From Fulvivirga imtechensis AK7 (GTDB lineage: Bacteria > Bacteroidota > Bacteroidia > Cytophagales > Cyclobacteriaceae), in contig NZ_AMZN01000055.1 of the NCBI RefSeq assembly GCF_000331535.1, positions 186,001 to 250,000 of the forward strand: a DNA stretch of 64,000 bases, written 5' to 3'. Below are positions 17,582 through 26,272 of this stretch, piece by piece. Both the position numbers and the translations under genes were made by a program. Each line of letters starts with the position of its first letter. Within the stretch, counting starts at the first letter, position 1. The notes below the pieces were generated by a model, which saw only the letters and a list, made by a program, of their open reading frames with translations, searched no databases and was not told where the DNA came from.

Positions 17582-19078
17582 ATGAAAATACTTTCAGCAG
17601 AGCAAGTACGTGAGGTTGACAAATATACTATTGAAAATGAACCCATACCGTCTATTGACTTGATGGAAAGGGCTGCCCATGCCTTTACTGATTGGCTTAT
17701 TTCTCACTTCAGCCCCAAATCTAAGGTGGCGGTCATTTGCGGTACGGGCAACAACGGTGGCGATGGACTGGCCGTGGCTCGTATGCTGCTGGGAAAGAAA
17801 TATCAGGTAGATACTTTTGCAGTTAAAAGATCTAACGAAGCTTCTGCGGACTTTAAAATAAACGAAAAGCGGCTTAATGAGATCAAGCCGGTGAGGGAAG
17901 TGACGACCGAAAAAGGGATTCCTCTCCTTGAAGAGTTTGATGTGATTATCGATGGCCTTTTTGGTTCAGGCCTGAGCCGGGAGGTGCAGGGCCTCCATGC
18001 TGATGTTGTGGAAATGATCAACAAGTCACGCAAAACTGTGGTGTCTATCGACATACCTTCCGGCCTGTTCACTGATCACCATACCTTCCCGGGTGCGGTT
18101 GTAGAAGCAGATTATACGTTGACATTTCAAGTACCTAAACTGGCTTTTTTCTTTCCTGAGAATGCTCAATACGTTGGGGAGTGGTATGTTGTAGACATTG
18201 GTTTAAGCGCTGAAGCTATTGATCAGCAGAGGTCGCACTATTATATGCTGACCAGCGAAATGATAAGCAAACTGCTGAAGCCACGAAAGAAATTTGCCCA
18301 TAAAGGCGACCATGGCAGGGCGTTGATTATGTCAGGGAGCTATGGAAAAATGGGGGCAGCGGTGCTTTGTGCCAGGGCTGCGCTGAGGACCGGCATCGGA
18401 CTGCTTACGATGTATATACCTACCTGTGGTTATGATATTATTCAATCAACAGTACCCGAGGCAATGGCCATACCGGATGAGGGAGATCATTTCCTTACCA
18501 GCTATACTGATCTGGAAAATTATGATGCTGTTGGCGTGGGACCCGGCATTGGGAAAGAACAGGAAACGGTGTACAGTTTGATGCAGTCTATCCAAACCTA
18601 TAAAAAGCCCATGGTAATTGATGCTGATGGCTTGAATATTATTTCCGAGCACGGGGAGATGCTTGAAATTCTACCAAAAAATACTATCATCACTCCGCAC
18701 CCGAAAGAGTTTGAGCGCCTTGTAGGAAAATGGTCGGATGACTTTGAAAAACTTGCGCTACAGAAAGACTTTGCCAGAAAGCATGACATCATAGTAGTAT
18801 TGAAAGGGGCACATACCTCCGTAGCCTTACCTTCAGGTGATATATTTTTTAATAGCACCGGCAATCCCGGGATGGCAAGTGGTGGCTCGGGTGACGTATT
18901 GACAGGCATGATCACTTCGTTGCTTGGGCAGGGATATATTCCAGAAGAGGCGGCTAAGATCGGAGTCTTCATGCATGGATTAGCGGCAGATCTAGCAGCA
19001 GAGGTTATTGGTGAGATCGGCATGGTAGCTACTGATATCACTGATTTCATACCCGAAGCCTACCAACAATTCAAATAA
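17582..19078 (+). CDS. nnr: Bifunctional NAD(P)HX epimerase/dehydratase
   Basis: 498 residues, the usual length of the fused enzyme. The N-terminal YjeF_N epimerase (1-215) has GTGNNGGDGLAVAR, DGLFGSGL and SIDIPSGL. The C-terminal ADP-dependent dehydratase (about 225-498) has the ribokinase-like VGPGIGK, VIDADGLN, ITPHPKEFERL and the anion-hole GNPGMASGGSGDVLTG. Together they repair hydrated NADH/NADPH. The gene follows nuoD by four bases, so a cofactor-repair enzyme is co-transcribed with complex I, a sensible functional link. Confidence 0.95.
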   Translation: MKILSAEQVREVDKYTIENEPIPSIDLMERAAHAFTDWLISHFSPKSKVAVICGTGNNGGDGLAVARMLLGKKYQVDTFAVKRSNEASADFKINEKRLNEIKPVREVTTEKGIPLLEEFDVIIDGLFGSGLSREVQGLHADVVEMINKSRKTVVSIDIPSGLFTDHHTFPGAVVEADYTLTFQVPKLAFFFPENAQYVGEWYVVDIGLSAEAIDQQRSHYYMLTSEMISKLLKPRKKFAHKGDHGRALIMSGSYGKMGAAVLCARAALRTGIGLLTMYIPTCGYDIIQSTVPEAMAIPDEGDHFLTSYTDLENYDAVGVGPGIGKEQETVYSLMQSIQTYKKPMVIDADGLNIISEHGEMLEILPKNTIITPHPKEFERLVGKWSDDFEKLALQKDFARKHDIIVVLKGAHTSVALPSGDIFFNSTGNPGMASGGSGDVLTGMITSLLGQGYIPEEAAKIGVFMHGLAADLAAEVIGEIGMVATDITDFIPEAYQQFK

Positions 19079-19234
19079 TTTTAAAGATTATCAGGTATTC
19101 ATACAACATTTAGTTTCGTTCTTCGTATTCATTAGGAGGTCTGCAACGCGAGGAGCTCAAAAAAATTGTGAATGACGGCAAATTGTGGATCGGTTTTTGT
19201 TCAAGGTTAATTATAAAATTGACACCGATTGCGC

Positions 19235-19603
19235 ATGAAAATATATCTACTATCAATATTATTAACAGTGATTACAGTTTTGGGAAGTAACTCCCTGTTT
19301 GCCCAATCCGGGGAGGTGAATCGTTTCAGCAATGAATCACTGGAAGCCCGTGTAAACGATGTTAAATTATTCCCCAACCCCACTGTGGAGCATCTGAATG
19401 TCAGAATTGATAACTCCAGGTTGTCGGAAGCCAGCTTCACCGTTCATAATATCATTGGCAATATTGTAGAAACCAATGTGGAGAAGGTGGGGGAAAATGA
19501 ATATAAAATAAAAGTAAAAGACCTTGCTCCGGGATACTACCTGTTGGCTATTCGTGATGAGAAAGGTTACTTCAAAGAAACCTACAAATTTTTGAAAAGG
19601 TAA
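19235..19603 (+). CDS. Small secreted protein with T9SS type A sorting domain
   Basis: 122 residues from the ATG at 19235 (a TTG two codons earlier is open but weaker). Signal peptide KIYLLSILLTVITVLGSNSLFAQ. From about residue 45 the protein is nearly all a Por-type C-terminal sorting domain: LFPNPTVEHLNV, FTVHNIIGNIV, DLAPGYYLLAI and KETYKFLKR. There is almost no cargo between signal and sorting domain (about 20 residues). This implies an organism with type IX secretion. It may be a tiny surface protein or a remnant of a larger one. A strong terminator follows. Confidence 0.85.
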   Translation: MKIYLLSILLTVITVLGSNSLFAQSGEVNRFSNESLEARVNDVKLFPNPTVEHLNVRIDNSRLSEASFTVHNIIGNIVETNVEKVGENEYKIKVKDLAPGYYLLAIRDEKGYFKETYKFLKR

Positions 19604-19622
19604 TTTTAATGGGTTATTGAAG

Positions 19623-19654
19623 AGCCTCCGGGACTTTGTTCTGGGGGCTTTTTG
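19623..19654 (+). terminator. Rho-independent terminator
   Basis: AGCCTCCGGGA pairs with TCTGGGGGCT and runs into TTTTTG. It lies 20 bases after the T9SS gene stop. Confidence 0.85.
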
Positions 19655-20245
19655 TTTTTAGTTAGTTTGGCATGTCAGTACTCAGATCCTTTGTGTCTGA
19701 GCTATCCACACGTTATCGTTATTAAAAGACAGAGATAGGGCTCCCTTGATAATTGTTTTTGGTCTATAAACTGATTATTGAACGCTACAACCATGGATTT
19801 GGCTACTGGTTTGGTTTCTGCAAACCTCAAAAGTCGCCATTTTTGCCACTTTTTGAGGTTTCAACTCTGGTTTTCATCCCGATGTTCCAATCGGGACGAA
19901 ACAAAAGAAAAAGGCGCCACAGGCAAGGTACTGACAGAATCGTCAGGGCAAAGCCCGTTTTCCCCACTAAACGCTATTTCCAACGCCTAAAGCCGCTTCC
20001 GCACGTGCCTCAAACGGGCCACGCTGCCCGTGGACATCCATCCTCCTGTCTCTAAATCAATTTTCAAGGAAGGCCGAGATAAAGATGACTGGTACGGACA
20101 CGGAGCGACTTCTCTGTGATCTCTGTTTCTCCTCAGTTTGCTCTGCGGTTAATCATTTACTTACCCTTATTTCATTTATTATTAACAAGCTGCAGGTTTG
20201 ATTGCCTCAGAATGACGAAAAGGGAAAGCTTTCCTTTGGTGTTGG
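19655..20245. other. Gene-free stretch with several small hairpins
   Basis: No credible gene. It contains AACCTCAAAAGT / ACTTTTTGAGGTT (19823-19860, one bulge) and TCCCGAT / ATCGGGA (about 19878-19898), then a GC-rich stretch with overlapping open frames in two phases. From memory, short hypothetical proteins read from very similar DNA recur in many Cytophagales genomes, so this is probably a dispersed non-coding repeat. That last point is recall, not something the window shows. Confidence 0.5.
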
Positions 20246-23200
20246 TCAAGTCGGAATTTCTATGGTAAACTCTGTGAATTCATTCTCTTTGCTTTCCAAA
20301 GCAATGGCCGCCCCCAGCTTGTCGAGACACATTTTTACCAGGTATAATCCCAAGCCGCTTCCCTTGGATTTATCCGATCCACGGAAAAACATTTGAAAAA
20401 CTTTACTGGTATGTTCTGATTGGATGCCGATTCCATTATCTCTTATTTTTAAACAAAATGTTCCCTTTGAGGAAGAGGTAGATATTTGTATGTGATGAGG
20501 CTCTTTCTCCGGATTTTTTCTGAAGACCAGTGCATTTTCCACCAGGTTTTTAATAATAATGCCCAACAAGTAACGGTCTGAGTTCAGCATGATAGCTTGC
20601 AAATCAAAAGCATACTTGGTATTTCTGCCCTTGTCAAGAAATTTGACTTCTTCCCTGACTTCGCTGAGCAGAGAAGGTATATCTATTTCTTCCTTATCCA
20701 CCCGTGTATTGATGATCTCGTGTACCTGAGCAAGCTTAGACAGCAATACGCCCATATCTTTTGCAGTCTCTTCGATCAAATTAAAGTATTTAAGATTGAT
20801 GGTATCCGGTGATTCTAATTTTGCTAAAGATGTAATGCCATTGATCCGGCTGATGGGGCCTTTCAGGTCATGTGAAGCCCTATAAACAAATGTATCCAGC
20901 TCCAAATTGATCTTCTGAAGCTCTTTTAGCGTGGCTTTGATCTTAGAAGTTCTTTTTTCGACTTTTTTCTCCAGATATGTATTCAGTTCAGTTAGCTTTT
21001 GATTCATATTCAGGATCTCTTCCTGTGAATCCTGTAACTGCCTGTTTTTAAATTCAATGTCGTCCTTTTGCTTGCTGATTTCTTCATTTTTAGTTTTAAG
21101 AAGCGCATTTTGATTCTCGATCTCTTTCTTTTGCGACATCACTTCGTAAGTACGGTCTGCCACAATCAGCCGTAGTTTTTTTCGCTGTATCCTTACTCTC
21201 AGAGAGTACGCCATGGTGATAAGCCAGATTAACCCGCCTCCCAGCAGAGAAAATCCCGCGTAGGCCCAGGAGGTGCGGTACCAGGGAGCTAGTATTACAA
21301 ACTGGTAAGTTGCGGTTTTCCCTTCGGTATCGTAGATATTCTTTGATTTTACATGAAAAGTATATTTGCCCGGAGCCAGGTTGGTATATTCCTTTTTCGT
21401 TTCATAGCTCCAGTTTGACCAGCCTTTGTCGTTGTTGGCCAAATAGTAGCTGAACTGATTCTTTTCCGGTACCTCGTAAAAGGTAGCGGAGTATTCGAAG
21501 GTAATATTGTTGTTGTCGAAAGTGAGGGTGGGGATGTAGGACTTAGGCTGCTCTATGCTGATGCCAGGTATATCGGAGCCTTCAATTTCCTTTGGATAGA
21601 ATCCATGGAAAATGGTTGAGTCAGCAAGATTTACTTTGCTGACAACAGTATTGAAAGGAAGAGTATAATCTTTTTTTACATTTTCATCGTATCTGAAGAG
21701 GCCTTCGGAGCCTGCAATCCATGTAATACCGTTGTCTTCAGGGTAAATGGCAATGATTTCCATTTCAGGAAGTCTTTTGTATGGAGTGATTTCGTGTTTA
21801 TATTCACCGGACCTGTTTTTAAATATTCTTCCAATAGTTTGTACTGTACCTCCGGTAACAACTGAAGCAATGTAATTTCCATTTTTATTCTGAGCGATGG
21901 TGTTGATATTGGTTCCATCAGGAAAGAGAGTTGTATCGCTAGCAAAAATTAAAGATTTCTCATTGTTGGACCTAAGTATGCTATAAACACCATGGTTAGT
22001 AAAAAATAAAGGTTTACCGGCATTGCTGCAGATCATTATGTCATTAACATCAGGTAATCCATTTTTTTTATCATAAAGTTGAAAAGCTTGTTGATCACCT
22101 TGTTTATAGATATGATATATTCCTTTAGCCTTTGAGCTAACCCATATATCCCCTTTTTTATCTTTATAGATGCTGCTAAAAGTATGTCTTGGTACATTTA
22201 TAAGATTTTTTTCATAATAGCCATCATGAAAAAAAACTTCACTTATACCATTATTGCTTGCTACAATAATCTTTTCAGGAGATTGAGGTGGCGTGTAAAT
22301 TTTTGTGATTCCTGGAATATGTAAAATTTTCTCAGCGGTATTGTTAACTATCTCATATAAACCACTTTCTGATCCAGCTAGTAATGTCTTTACCCCTTTT
22401 TTATTTATGGTGCCTAAAGACCAGATCTTACTACTGAGGTTGACGACTGGCAGGAATAGATTGTCCTGCATAAAATATAATCCAGTGGTGGTGCCGACAT
22501 ACAGCGTGTTATTAAATCGAATTATATCCCACGGTGTCCCTTTTACTCCGTCTTCTTCATTCCAATGTTTCCAAGGAGAATTAATTTCAATGCGCGAAAT
22601 GCCTTCTTGCATAGCTGTCCACAAGCCGGAATTTTTATCCATTGTCAAACCTCTGATCATATTGCTCTGTAATCCGGTGTTTTTGTTGACAATAGAAAAT
22701 CCTTTAAGATGATTATCTGATATAATTACTCCATTTTTGAAGGTTCCAAATGCGAAAATTGATGAGTCACCTTGTTCTATTATTGCTCCAGTGTACAATG
22801 TATTAGATGACAAATATTGAGATATATCTGTACTAACCTTTAGTGATTGACCATTAGCCATCTTGTACAATCCGTTAGACGCTGTGCCAAGTACAAGTGT
22901 GTCATGTGACAAGTGCGAAATGTATGTAATAGGAGAAGTGTTGGGAATAATTTCGTGCTGAAATAAGACATCTGGGGTGTCAGATATGAAAGATATAAGT
23001 CCAACGTTTTCTTGGATGCATGTAGCTTTACCATTTAGTTCGTGTAGGGTATAACCAAACGAATTCATACCTGCTTCAATGGATGTAATTGTTCCATTGT
23101 TATCCAACAGAAAAATAACTTCTTTCGAAAAAAAATAAACCCCAGCTTCAGTGGAGATAATCTTACTAATACCGGAAACTTTGATGTTTCCGGGAACCTC

Positions 23201-23551
23201 CTTAGCTAAGGAAATGAACTCTAGATTTCCTTTTTTGTCTGCAGTTAGATATCCGAAATCGTCTTTCAAATTCACAAATACCCTATCATTGGTGTCACTG
23301 GCTATTGAGTAGGCCGTGGAACTGCTGGGAAGGTTTACCACATTCCAATTTTGGCCGTTAAATAGCAACACTCCGTTATAATTAGCCACATAGATGATCC
23401 CATTAGAATCCTTTGTGATGCCAAAATTTGCAATAGAAGCTTGATAATCCTTTCTATTATAATTTTTAATAAAGTGGTTTGCTAGGTATTGCGAGAATAC
23501 AACAACAGGCAGATGAAATAGTAAAAGAGCTGCAATGAGCCTAATAAACAT
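20246..23551 (-). CDS. Hybrid-propeller sensor histidine kinase (two-component propeller, Y_Y_Y, HisKA, HATPase_c)
   Basis: 1101 residues. Signal peptide (1-20), then a periplasmic two-component-propeller region of short blades to about residue 690 (patterns such as GLYKMANG, DKKGDIWVSSKAKGI), a Y_Y_Y domain (about 695-755, TFEYSATFYE to GKYTFHVKSKN), one transmembrane helix (about 765-785), a long coiled coil (about 800-885), HisKA with phosphoacceptor His894 in RASHDLKGP, and a full ATPase domain with NLVENAL, RDNGIGI and GSGLGLYLVK. Unlike the glycan-sensing hybrid HTCS proteins, it has no receiver or AraC domain, so a separate response regulator is needed and none is adjacent. Its gene starts 124 bases after the GRDP-like gene on the same strand and could be part of that transcript. 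Confidence 0.9.
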   Translation of the reverse strand: MFIRLIAALLLFHLPVVVFSQYLANHFIKNYNRKDYQASIANFGITKDSNGIIYVANYNGVLLFNGQNWNVVNLPSSSTAYSIASDTNDRVFVNLKDDFGYLTADKKGNLEFISLAKEVPGNIKVSGISKIISTEAGVYFFSKEVIFLLDNNGTITSIEAGMNSFGYTLHELNGKATCIQENVGLISFISDTPDVLFQHEIIPNTSPITYISHLSHDTLVLGTASNGLYKMANGQSLKVSTDISQYLSSNTLYTGAIIEQGDSSIFAFGTFKNGVIISDNHLKGFSIVNKNTGLQSNMIRGLTMDKNSGLWTAMQEGISRIEINSPWKHWNEEDGVKGTPWDIIRFNNTLYVGTTTGLYFMQDNLFLPVVNLSSKIWSLGTINKKGVKTLLAGSESGLYEIVNNTAEKILHIPGITKIYTPPQSPEKIIVASNNGISEVFFHDGYYEKNLINVPRHTFSSIYKDKKGDIWVSSKAKGIYHIYKQGDQQAFQLYDKKNGLPDVNDIMICSNAGKPLFFTNHGVYSILRSNNEKSLIFASDTTLFPDGTNINTIAQNKNGNYIASVVTGGTVQTIGRIFKNRSGEYKHEITPYKRLPEMEIIAIYPEDNGITWIAGSEGLFRYDENVKKDYTLPFNTVVSKVNLADSTIFHGFYPKEIEGSDIPGISIEQPKSYIPTLTFDNNNITFEYSATFYEVPEKNQFSYYLANNDKGWSNWSYETKKEYTNLAPGKYTFHVKSKNIYDTEGKTATYQFVILAPWYRTSWAYAGFSLLGGGLIWLITMAYSLRVRIQRKKLRLIVADRTYEVMSQKKEIENQNALLKTKNEEISKQKDDIEFKNRQLQDSQEEILNMNQKLTELNTYLEKKVEKRTSKIKATLKELQKINLELDTFVYRASHDLKGPISRINGITSLAKLESPDTINLKYFNLIEETAKDMGVLLSKLAQVHEIINTRVDKEEIDIPSLLSEVREEVKFLDKGRNTKYAFDLQAIMLNSDRYLLGIIIKNLVENALVFRKNPEKEPHHIQISTSSSKGTFCLKIRDNGIGIQSEHTSKVFQMFFRGSDKSKGSGLGLYLVKMCLDKLGAAIALESKENEFTEFTIEIPT

Positions 23552-23675
23552 CCTTTCAAGAGTTACTAATTGACTTTTTAAGATTTATCGAATTTCTTGT
23601 AAAAGCTCTAAAATAACCTTTGAACGGAAATAAAAAAATAATGAGTGTATTTAGATCGAAAAGTTTATAAATTAC

Positions 23676-24161
23676 TCAATACTTTTTTATTGATTTAATA
23701 TACTCGGGTGTGTATTTTTCTGCCATAATTTCATACCATTTAAGCAACGTCTCTGGTCCTAAATGGTCATATATAAAGCTGTATTGACGAGAAAGTCTTT
23801 CTTCTTGTCTTTGTAGAGCTTTTGTAGGGTTTTTTAACAGTTCTTTTTCTGCTTTGATCTTTTCTCTAGGAGGTGTAGGTTGATGATGGACAAAACGTCT
23901 GAAGTTTTGCAAACAAAACTTGTAATATTGTTTAGTGTGCAAAATAAAGGTGTGCCACATTTCATCAATAATCAATAGAGGTTTATCTATAAATAAAGGA
24001 GTATCTTCTTCAGAAGTTTTAGATGCCAGCCACAGCCATTTTTTTGTTTCTGTGAATATGTCAACTGCTTCTTCATATGAAACATTATATCGCTCCATAA
24101 AGCCTTCAACTATGGCTGTTTCATTCTCGCATTCTAAGGCTTCAATCAAATCTTGCGTCAT
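23676..24161 (-). CDS. GRDP-like (glycine-rich-domain-protein-like, DUF1399-type) protein
   Basis: 161 residues, cytoplasmic, no signal peptide. The centre carries IIDEMWHTFILHTKQYYKFC followed by FRRFVHHQP, which closely follows the vDxxWHxHxLHTxxYxxFC...HxP pattern of GRDP/DUF1399 proteins (known from plants and scattered bacteria, no proven chemistry). The conserved His and Cys residues (WH, HT, FC, HH) suggest metal or cofactor binding. The C-terminal half is a basic helical region. It lies directly downstream of the small peptide gene 24240-24380, separated by a perfect hairpin, and readthrough would give low co-expression. A role in handling the peptide is a guess from position. Confidence 0.65.
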   Translation of the reverse strand: MTQDLIEALECENETAIVEGFMERYNVSYEEAVDIFTETKKWLWLASKTSEEDTPLFIDKPLLIIDEMWHTFILHTKQYYKFCLQNFRRFVHHQPTPPREKIKAEKELLKNPTKALQRQEERLSRQYSFIYDHLGPETLLKWYEIMAEKYTPEYIKSIKKY

Positions 24162-24203
24162 GAGGATTTACTTAAAAGAACAGAATTGAAAATAAAAAAT
24201 GAT

Positions 24204-24234
24204 AAAAAGTGAAGGAATGGTACCTTCACTTTTT
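24204..24234. terminator. Perfect 12-bp hairpin between the peptide gene and the GRDP-like gene
   Basis: AAAAAGTGAAGG (24204-24215), loop AATGGTA, CCTTCACTTTTT (24223-24234). It begins five bases after the peptide stop. On the minus strand it is followed by ATCATTTTTTATTTT, a good intrinsic terminator. Placing a leaky terminator after a highly expressed small gene is usual for peptide precursors. Confidence 0.9.
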
Positions 24235-24239
24235 GTTTT

Positions 24240-24380
24240 CTAGAAAACAGGAACACCGCATATTCCACCGCCTCCCTCACAAGGATAGGGGCCATTTTTT
24301 TTATTCTTTTGAACAAGCTTTTGAATAAGATCCTCTTTTTTGAGGTTAACAGACGAGTTTTTAGCCAACTGATAGTTCAT
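24240..24380 (-). CDS. 46-residue Gly/Cys peptide, RiPP-precursor-like
   Basis: A short gene that falls under usual length cut-offs. Read on the minus strand it gives 46 residues: a polar leader-like half (MNYQLAKNSSVNLKKEDLI, with NLKKEDLIQKL as a possible recognition helix), a basic linker KNKKNG, and the C-terminal core PCEGGGGICGVPVF with Cys34 and Cys41 bracketing E-G4-I. This is how ribosomally made, post-translationally modified peptides look (leader, then Gly/Cys core). Support for reality: a TTG-18-TACCTTTG promoter at 24420-24450 about 40 bases upstream, and a strong terminator five bases downstream. No lanthipeptide dehydratase, radical SAM enzyme or transporter is adjacent. Product and function unknown. 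An alternative is a small metal-binding or regulatory peptide. Confidence 0.7.
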   Translation of the reverse strand: MNYQLAKNSSVNLKKEDLIQKLVQKNKKNGPYPCEGGGGICGVPVF

Positions 24381-24419
24381 AGTTTTAAGGTTTTAGTTTT
24401 GGAATTTTGATTGCGGCTG

Positions 24420-24450
24420 CAAAGGTAGTTGAGATTTTTTTCTTTCAAAA
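24420..24450 (-). promoter_or_regulatory. Promoter of the small peptide gene
   Basis: On the minus strand TTTTG (24450-24446), 18 bases, then TACCTTTG (24427-24420). This matches the Bacteroidota -33/-7 consensus (TTG ... TAnnTTTG) almost perfectly. The predicted 5' leader of the transcript is about 33 bases. Confidence 0.75.
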
Positions 24451-24638
24451 CTTACACACGTAATTTTTTTATAAAATTTGATTTTCTATTATAAATTAAA
24501 TTTTACATAAAAATGATGTAAAAAAGCGTCCTTTAGAACTGTAAAAAATTGAACAACCGTGGAGATTATTACACAGAGCTTACGTGGGTAATGAAGAAAA
24601 ATATAGTGGTTGGGGGAGTGGTTAGTTGGTTTTTAATA

Positions 24639-24665
24639 GTCCATGACCAGGGAAAGGTCATGGAC
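24639..24665 (-). terminator. Perfect 10-bp hairpin after asnS
   Basis: GTCCATGACC (24639-24648) and GGTCATGGAC (24656-24665) around a 7-base loop, 14 bases after the asnS stop. No T-run follows on the minus strand, so it may protect the 3' end rather than terminate. The remaining bases 24451-24638 are AT-rich with no gene. Confidence 0.55.
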
Positions 24666-24679
24666 CGGTTATCTATCAT

Positions 24680-26122
24680 TTAGAATTCGGCATTGTCCGG
24701 AGTACGTGGAAAAGGAATTACATCCCTTATGTTAGTCATCCCGGTGATGAACTGTATCATACGTTCAAAACCGAGGCCAAAGCCACTGTGCGGAGCAGAG
24801 CCAAACTTCCTTAGCTCAAGATACCACCACAGGTCTTTCTCCGGGATATTCATTTCTTCAATTCTCTGCCTTAGGTTGTCATATCTTTCCTCTCTCTGCG
24901 ATCCTCCGATTATTTCTCCAATGCCAGGGAAAAGCACATCCATTGCAGCTACAGTTTTGCCATCTTCATTGAGCCGCATGTAAAACGCCTTAATATCTTT
25001 TGGATAGTTGTATAAGATCACCGGCTTCTGGAAATGCTTCTCAACCAGAAATCTCTCATGTTCTGACTGCAGGTCAGAACCCCAGCCTTCAATGAGGTAC
25101 TGGAATTTTTTCTTCTTATTGGGCTTTGAATTCCTTAATATGTCAATGGCCTCAGTGTAAGTAATGCGCTCAAAATCATTTTCAACAATGAACTTGAGTC
25201 GGTCGAGAAGGCTCATTTCATTTCGCTCCTGCTGAGGCTTGTTCTTCTCATCATCCAGGGCACGCTGATTGAGAAATGCCAGATCCTCTGCACAATTGTC
25301 AAGCGCGTAGTTCACCAGGTATTTTAAAAACTCTTCAGCGAGGTCCATATTGTCATTAATATCGTAGAAAGCCATCTCAGGCTCTATCATCCAGAACTCA
25401 GCCAGGTGGCGTGATGTATTGGAGTTTTCTGCTCTGAATGTCGGGCCAAAAGTATAGACTTCCGACAGTGCCATACAGGCTGTCTCTACTTCCAACTGTC
25501 CTGAAACCGTCAGGTTGGTTTCCTTGCCAAAGAAATCCTCCTTGTAATTTACATTGCCCTCATCATCCTTAGGAGCATTTAGCGGGTCCAGCGTAGTTAC
25601 CCTGAACATTTCTCCGGCTCCCTCAGCATCTGACCCTGTGATAATGGGGGTGTGAACATTGAAGAAGCCTCTTTCGGTAAAAAACTGATGCACGGCAAAA
25701 ATCATGGCATGCCTTACCCTGTAAATGGCTCCAAATGTATTGGTTCTTACCCTCAGGTGGGCAATTTCACGGAGAAATTCCAATGAATGCTTTTTGGGTT
25801 GGAGGGGATACTTTTCAGGATCAGCATCACCAAGTATTTCGATATGCTCGACAATGACTTCCACACTCTGTCCCTTGCCTTTTGATTCGGCAAGGTCTCC
25901 GGTCAGTGAAAGACACGCCCCTGTTGTAATCCTTTTCAGGGTTTTTTCATCGGTATTTTCAAAGTCTACAACACATTGCATATTATTAATAGTAGACCCA
26001 TCATTAAGAGCGATAAACTGATTGTTTCTAAAGGTTCGCACCCACCCTTTTACGTTCACTCTTTTGCCGATGATCGGAGCTTCCAAAAGCTCTTTAATCT
26101 TTGTTCTTTTCAAGTCTTTCAC
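24680..26122 (-). CDS. asnS: Asparaginyl-tRNA synthetase
   Basis: 480 residues, a full class IIb enzyme. N-terminal OB-fold anticodon-binding domain (about 1-120, [13 protein letters not shown]). Catalytic core with motif 2 [25 protein letters not shown] near 220-245 (written here only for its FRAE and HLxEF parts) and motif 3 [12 protein letters not shown] near 450-461. It charges tRNA-Asn directly. With a GatC homologue in the same window (37221-37508), the amidotransferase is likely needed for Gln-tRNA rather than Asn-tRNA. It is divergent from rpoN with a 150-base spacer. Confidence 0.97.
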   Translation of the reverse strand: MKDLKRTKIKELLEAPIIGKRVNVKGWVRTFRNNQFIALNDGSTINNMQCVVDFENTDEKTLKRITTGACLSLTGDLAESKGKGQSVEVIVEHIEILGDADPEKYPLQPKKHSLEFLREIAHLRVRTNTFGAIYRVRHAMIFAVHQFFTERGFFNVHTPIITGSDAEGAGEMFRVTTLDPLNAPKDDEGNVNYKEDFFGKETNLTVSGQLEVETACMALSEVYTFGPTFRAENSNTSRHLAEFWMIEPEMAFYDINDNMDLAEEFLKYLVNYALDNCAEDLAFLNQRALDDEKNKPQQERNEMSLLDRLKFIVENDFERITYTEAIDILRNSKPNKKKKFQYLIEGWGSDLQSEHERFLVEKHFQKPVILYNYPKDIKAFYMRLNEDGKTVAAMDVLFPGIGEIIGGSQREERYDNLRQRIEEMNIPEKDLWWYLELRKFGSAPHSGFGLGFERMIQFITGMTNIRDVIPFPRTPDNAEF

Positions 26123-26223
26123 AACTAAAATCAGATTGATTTGTTAATGCTTACTGAATAGTAAAACAGAACGGCAAAAAAACGATAATTTACGCTTTTA
26201 TTCAAAGAATCATGGAAATATAA

Positions 26224-26231
26224 TAACTTTG
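26224..26231 (+). promoter_or_regulatory. -7 box (TAACTTTG) upstream of rpoN
   Basis: A clean TAnnTTTG match 41 bases before the rpoN ATG. The -33 element is not obvious. Confidence 0.5.
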
Positions 26232-26272
26232 GCGTAAATTTATTTGAAGCAAGATTTAAGAAAAATCAGAGG

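Noticed and set aside
19753-20055. Two overlapping plus-strand frames of 70 and 100 codons
   Set aside because: They share the same DNA in different phases and the region is full of hairpins, so a repeat is more likely than a gene.
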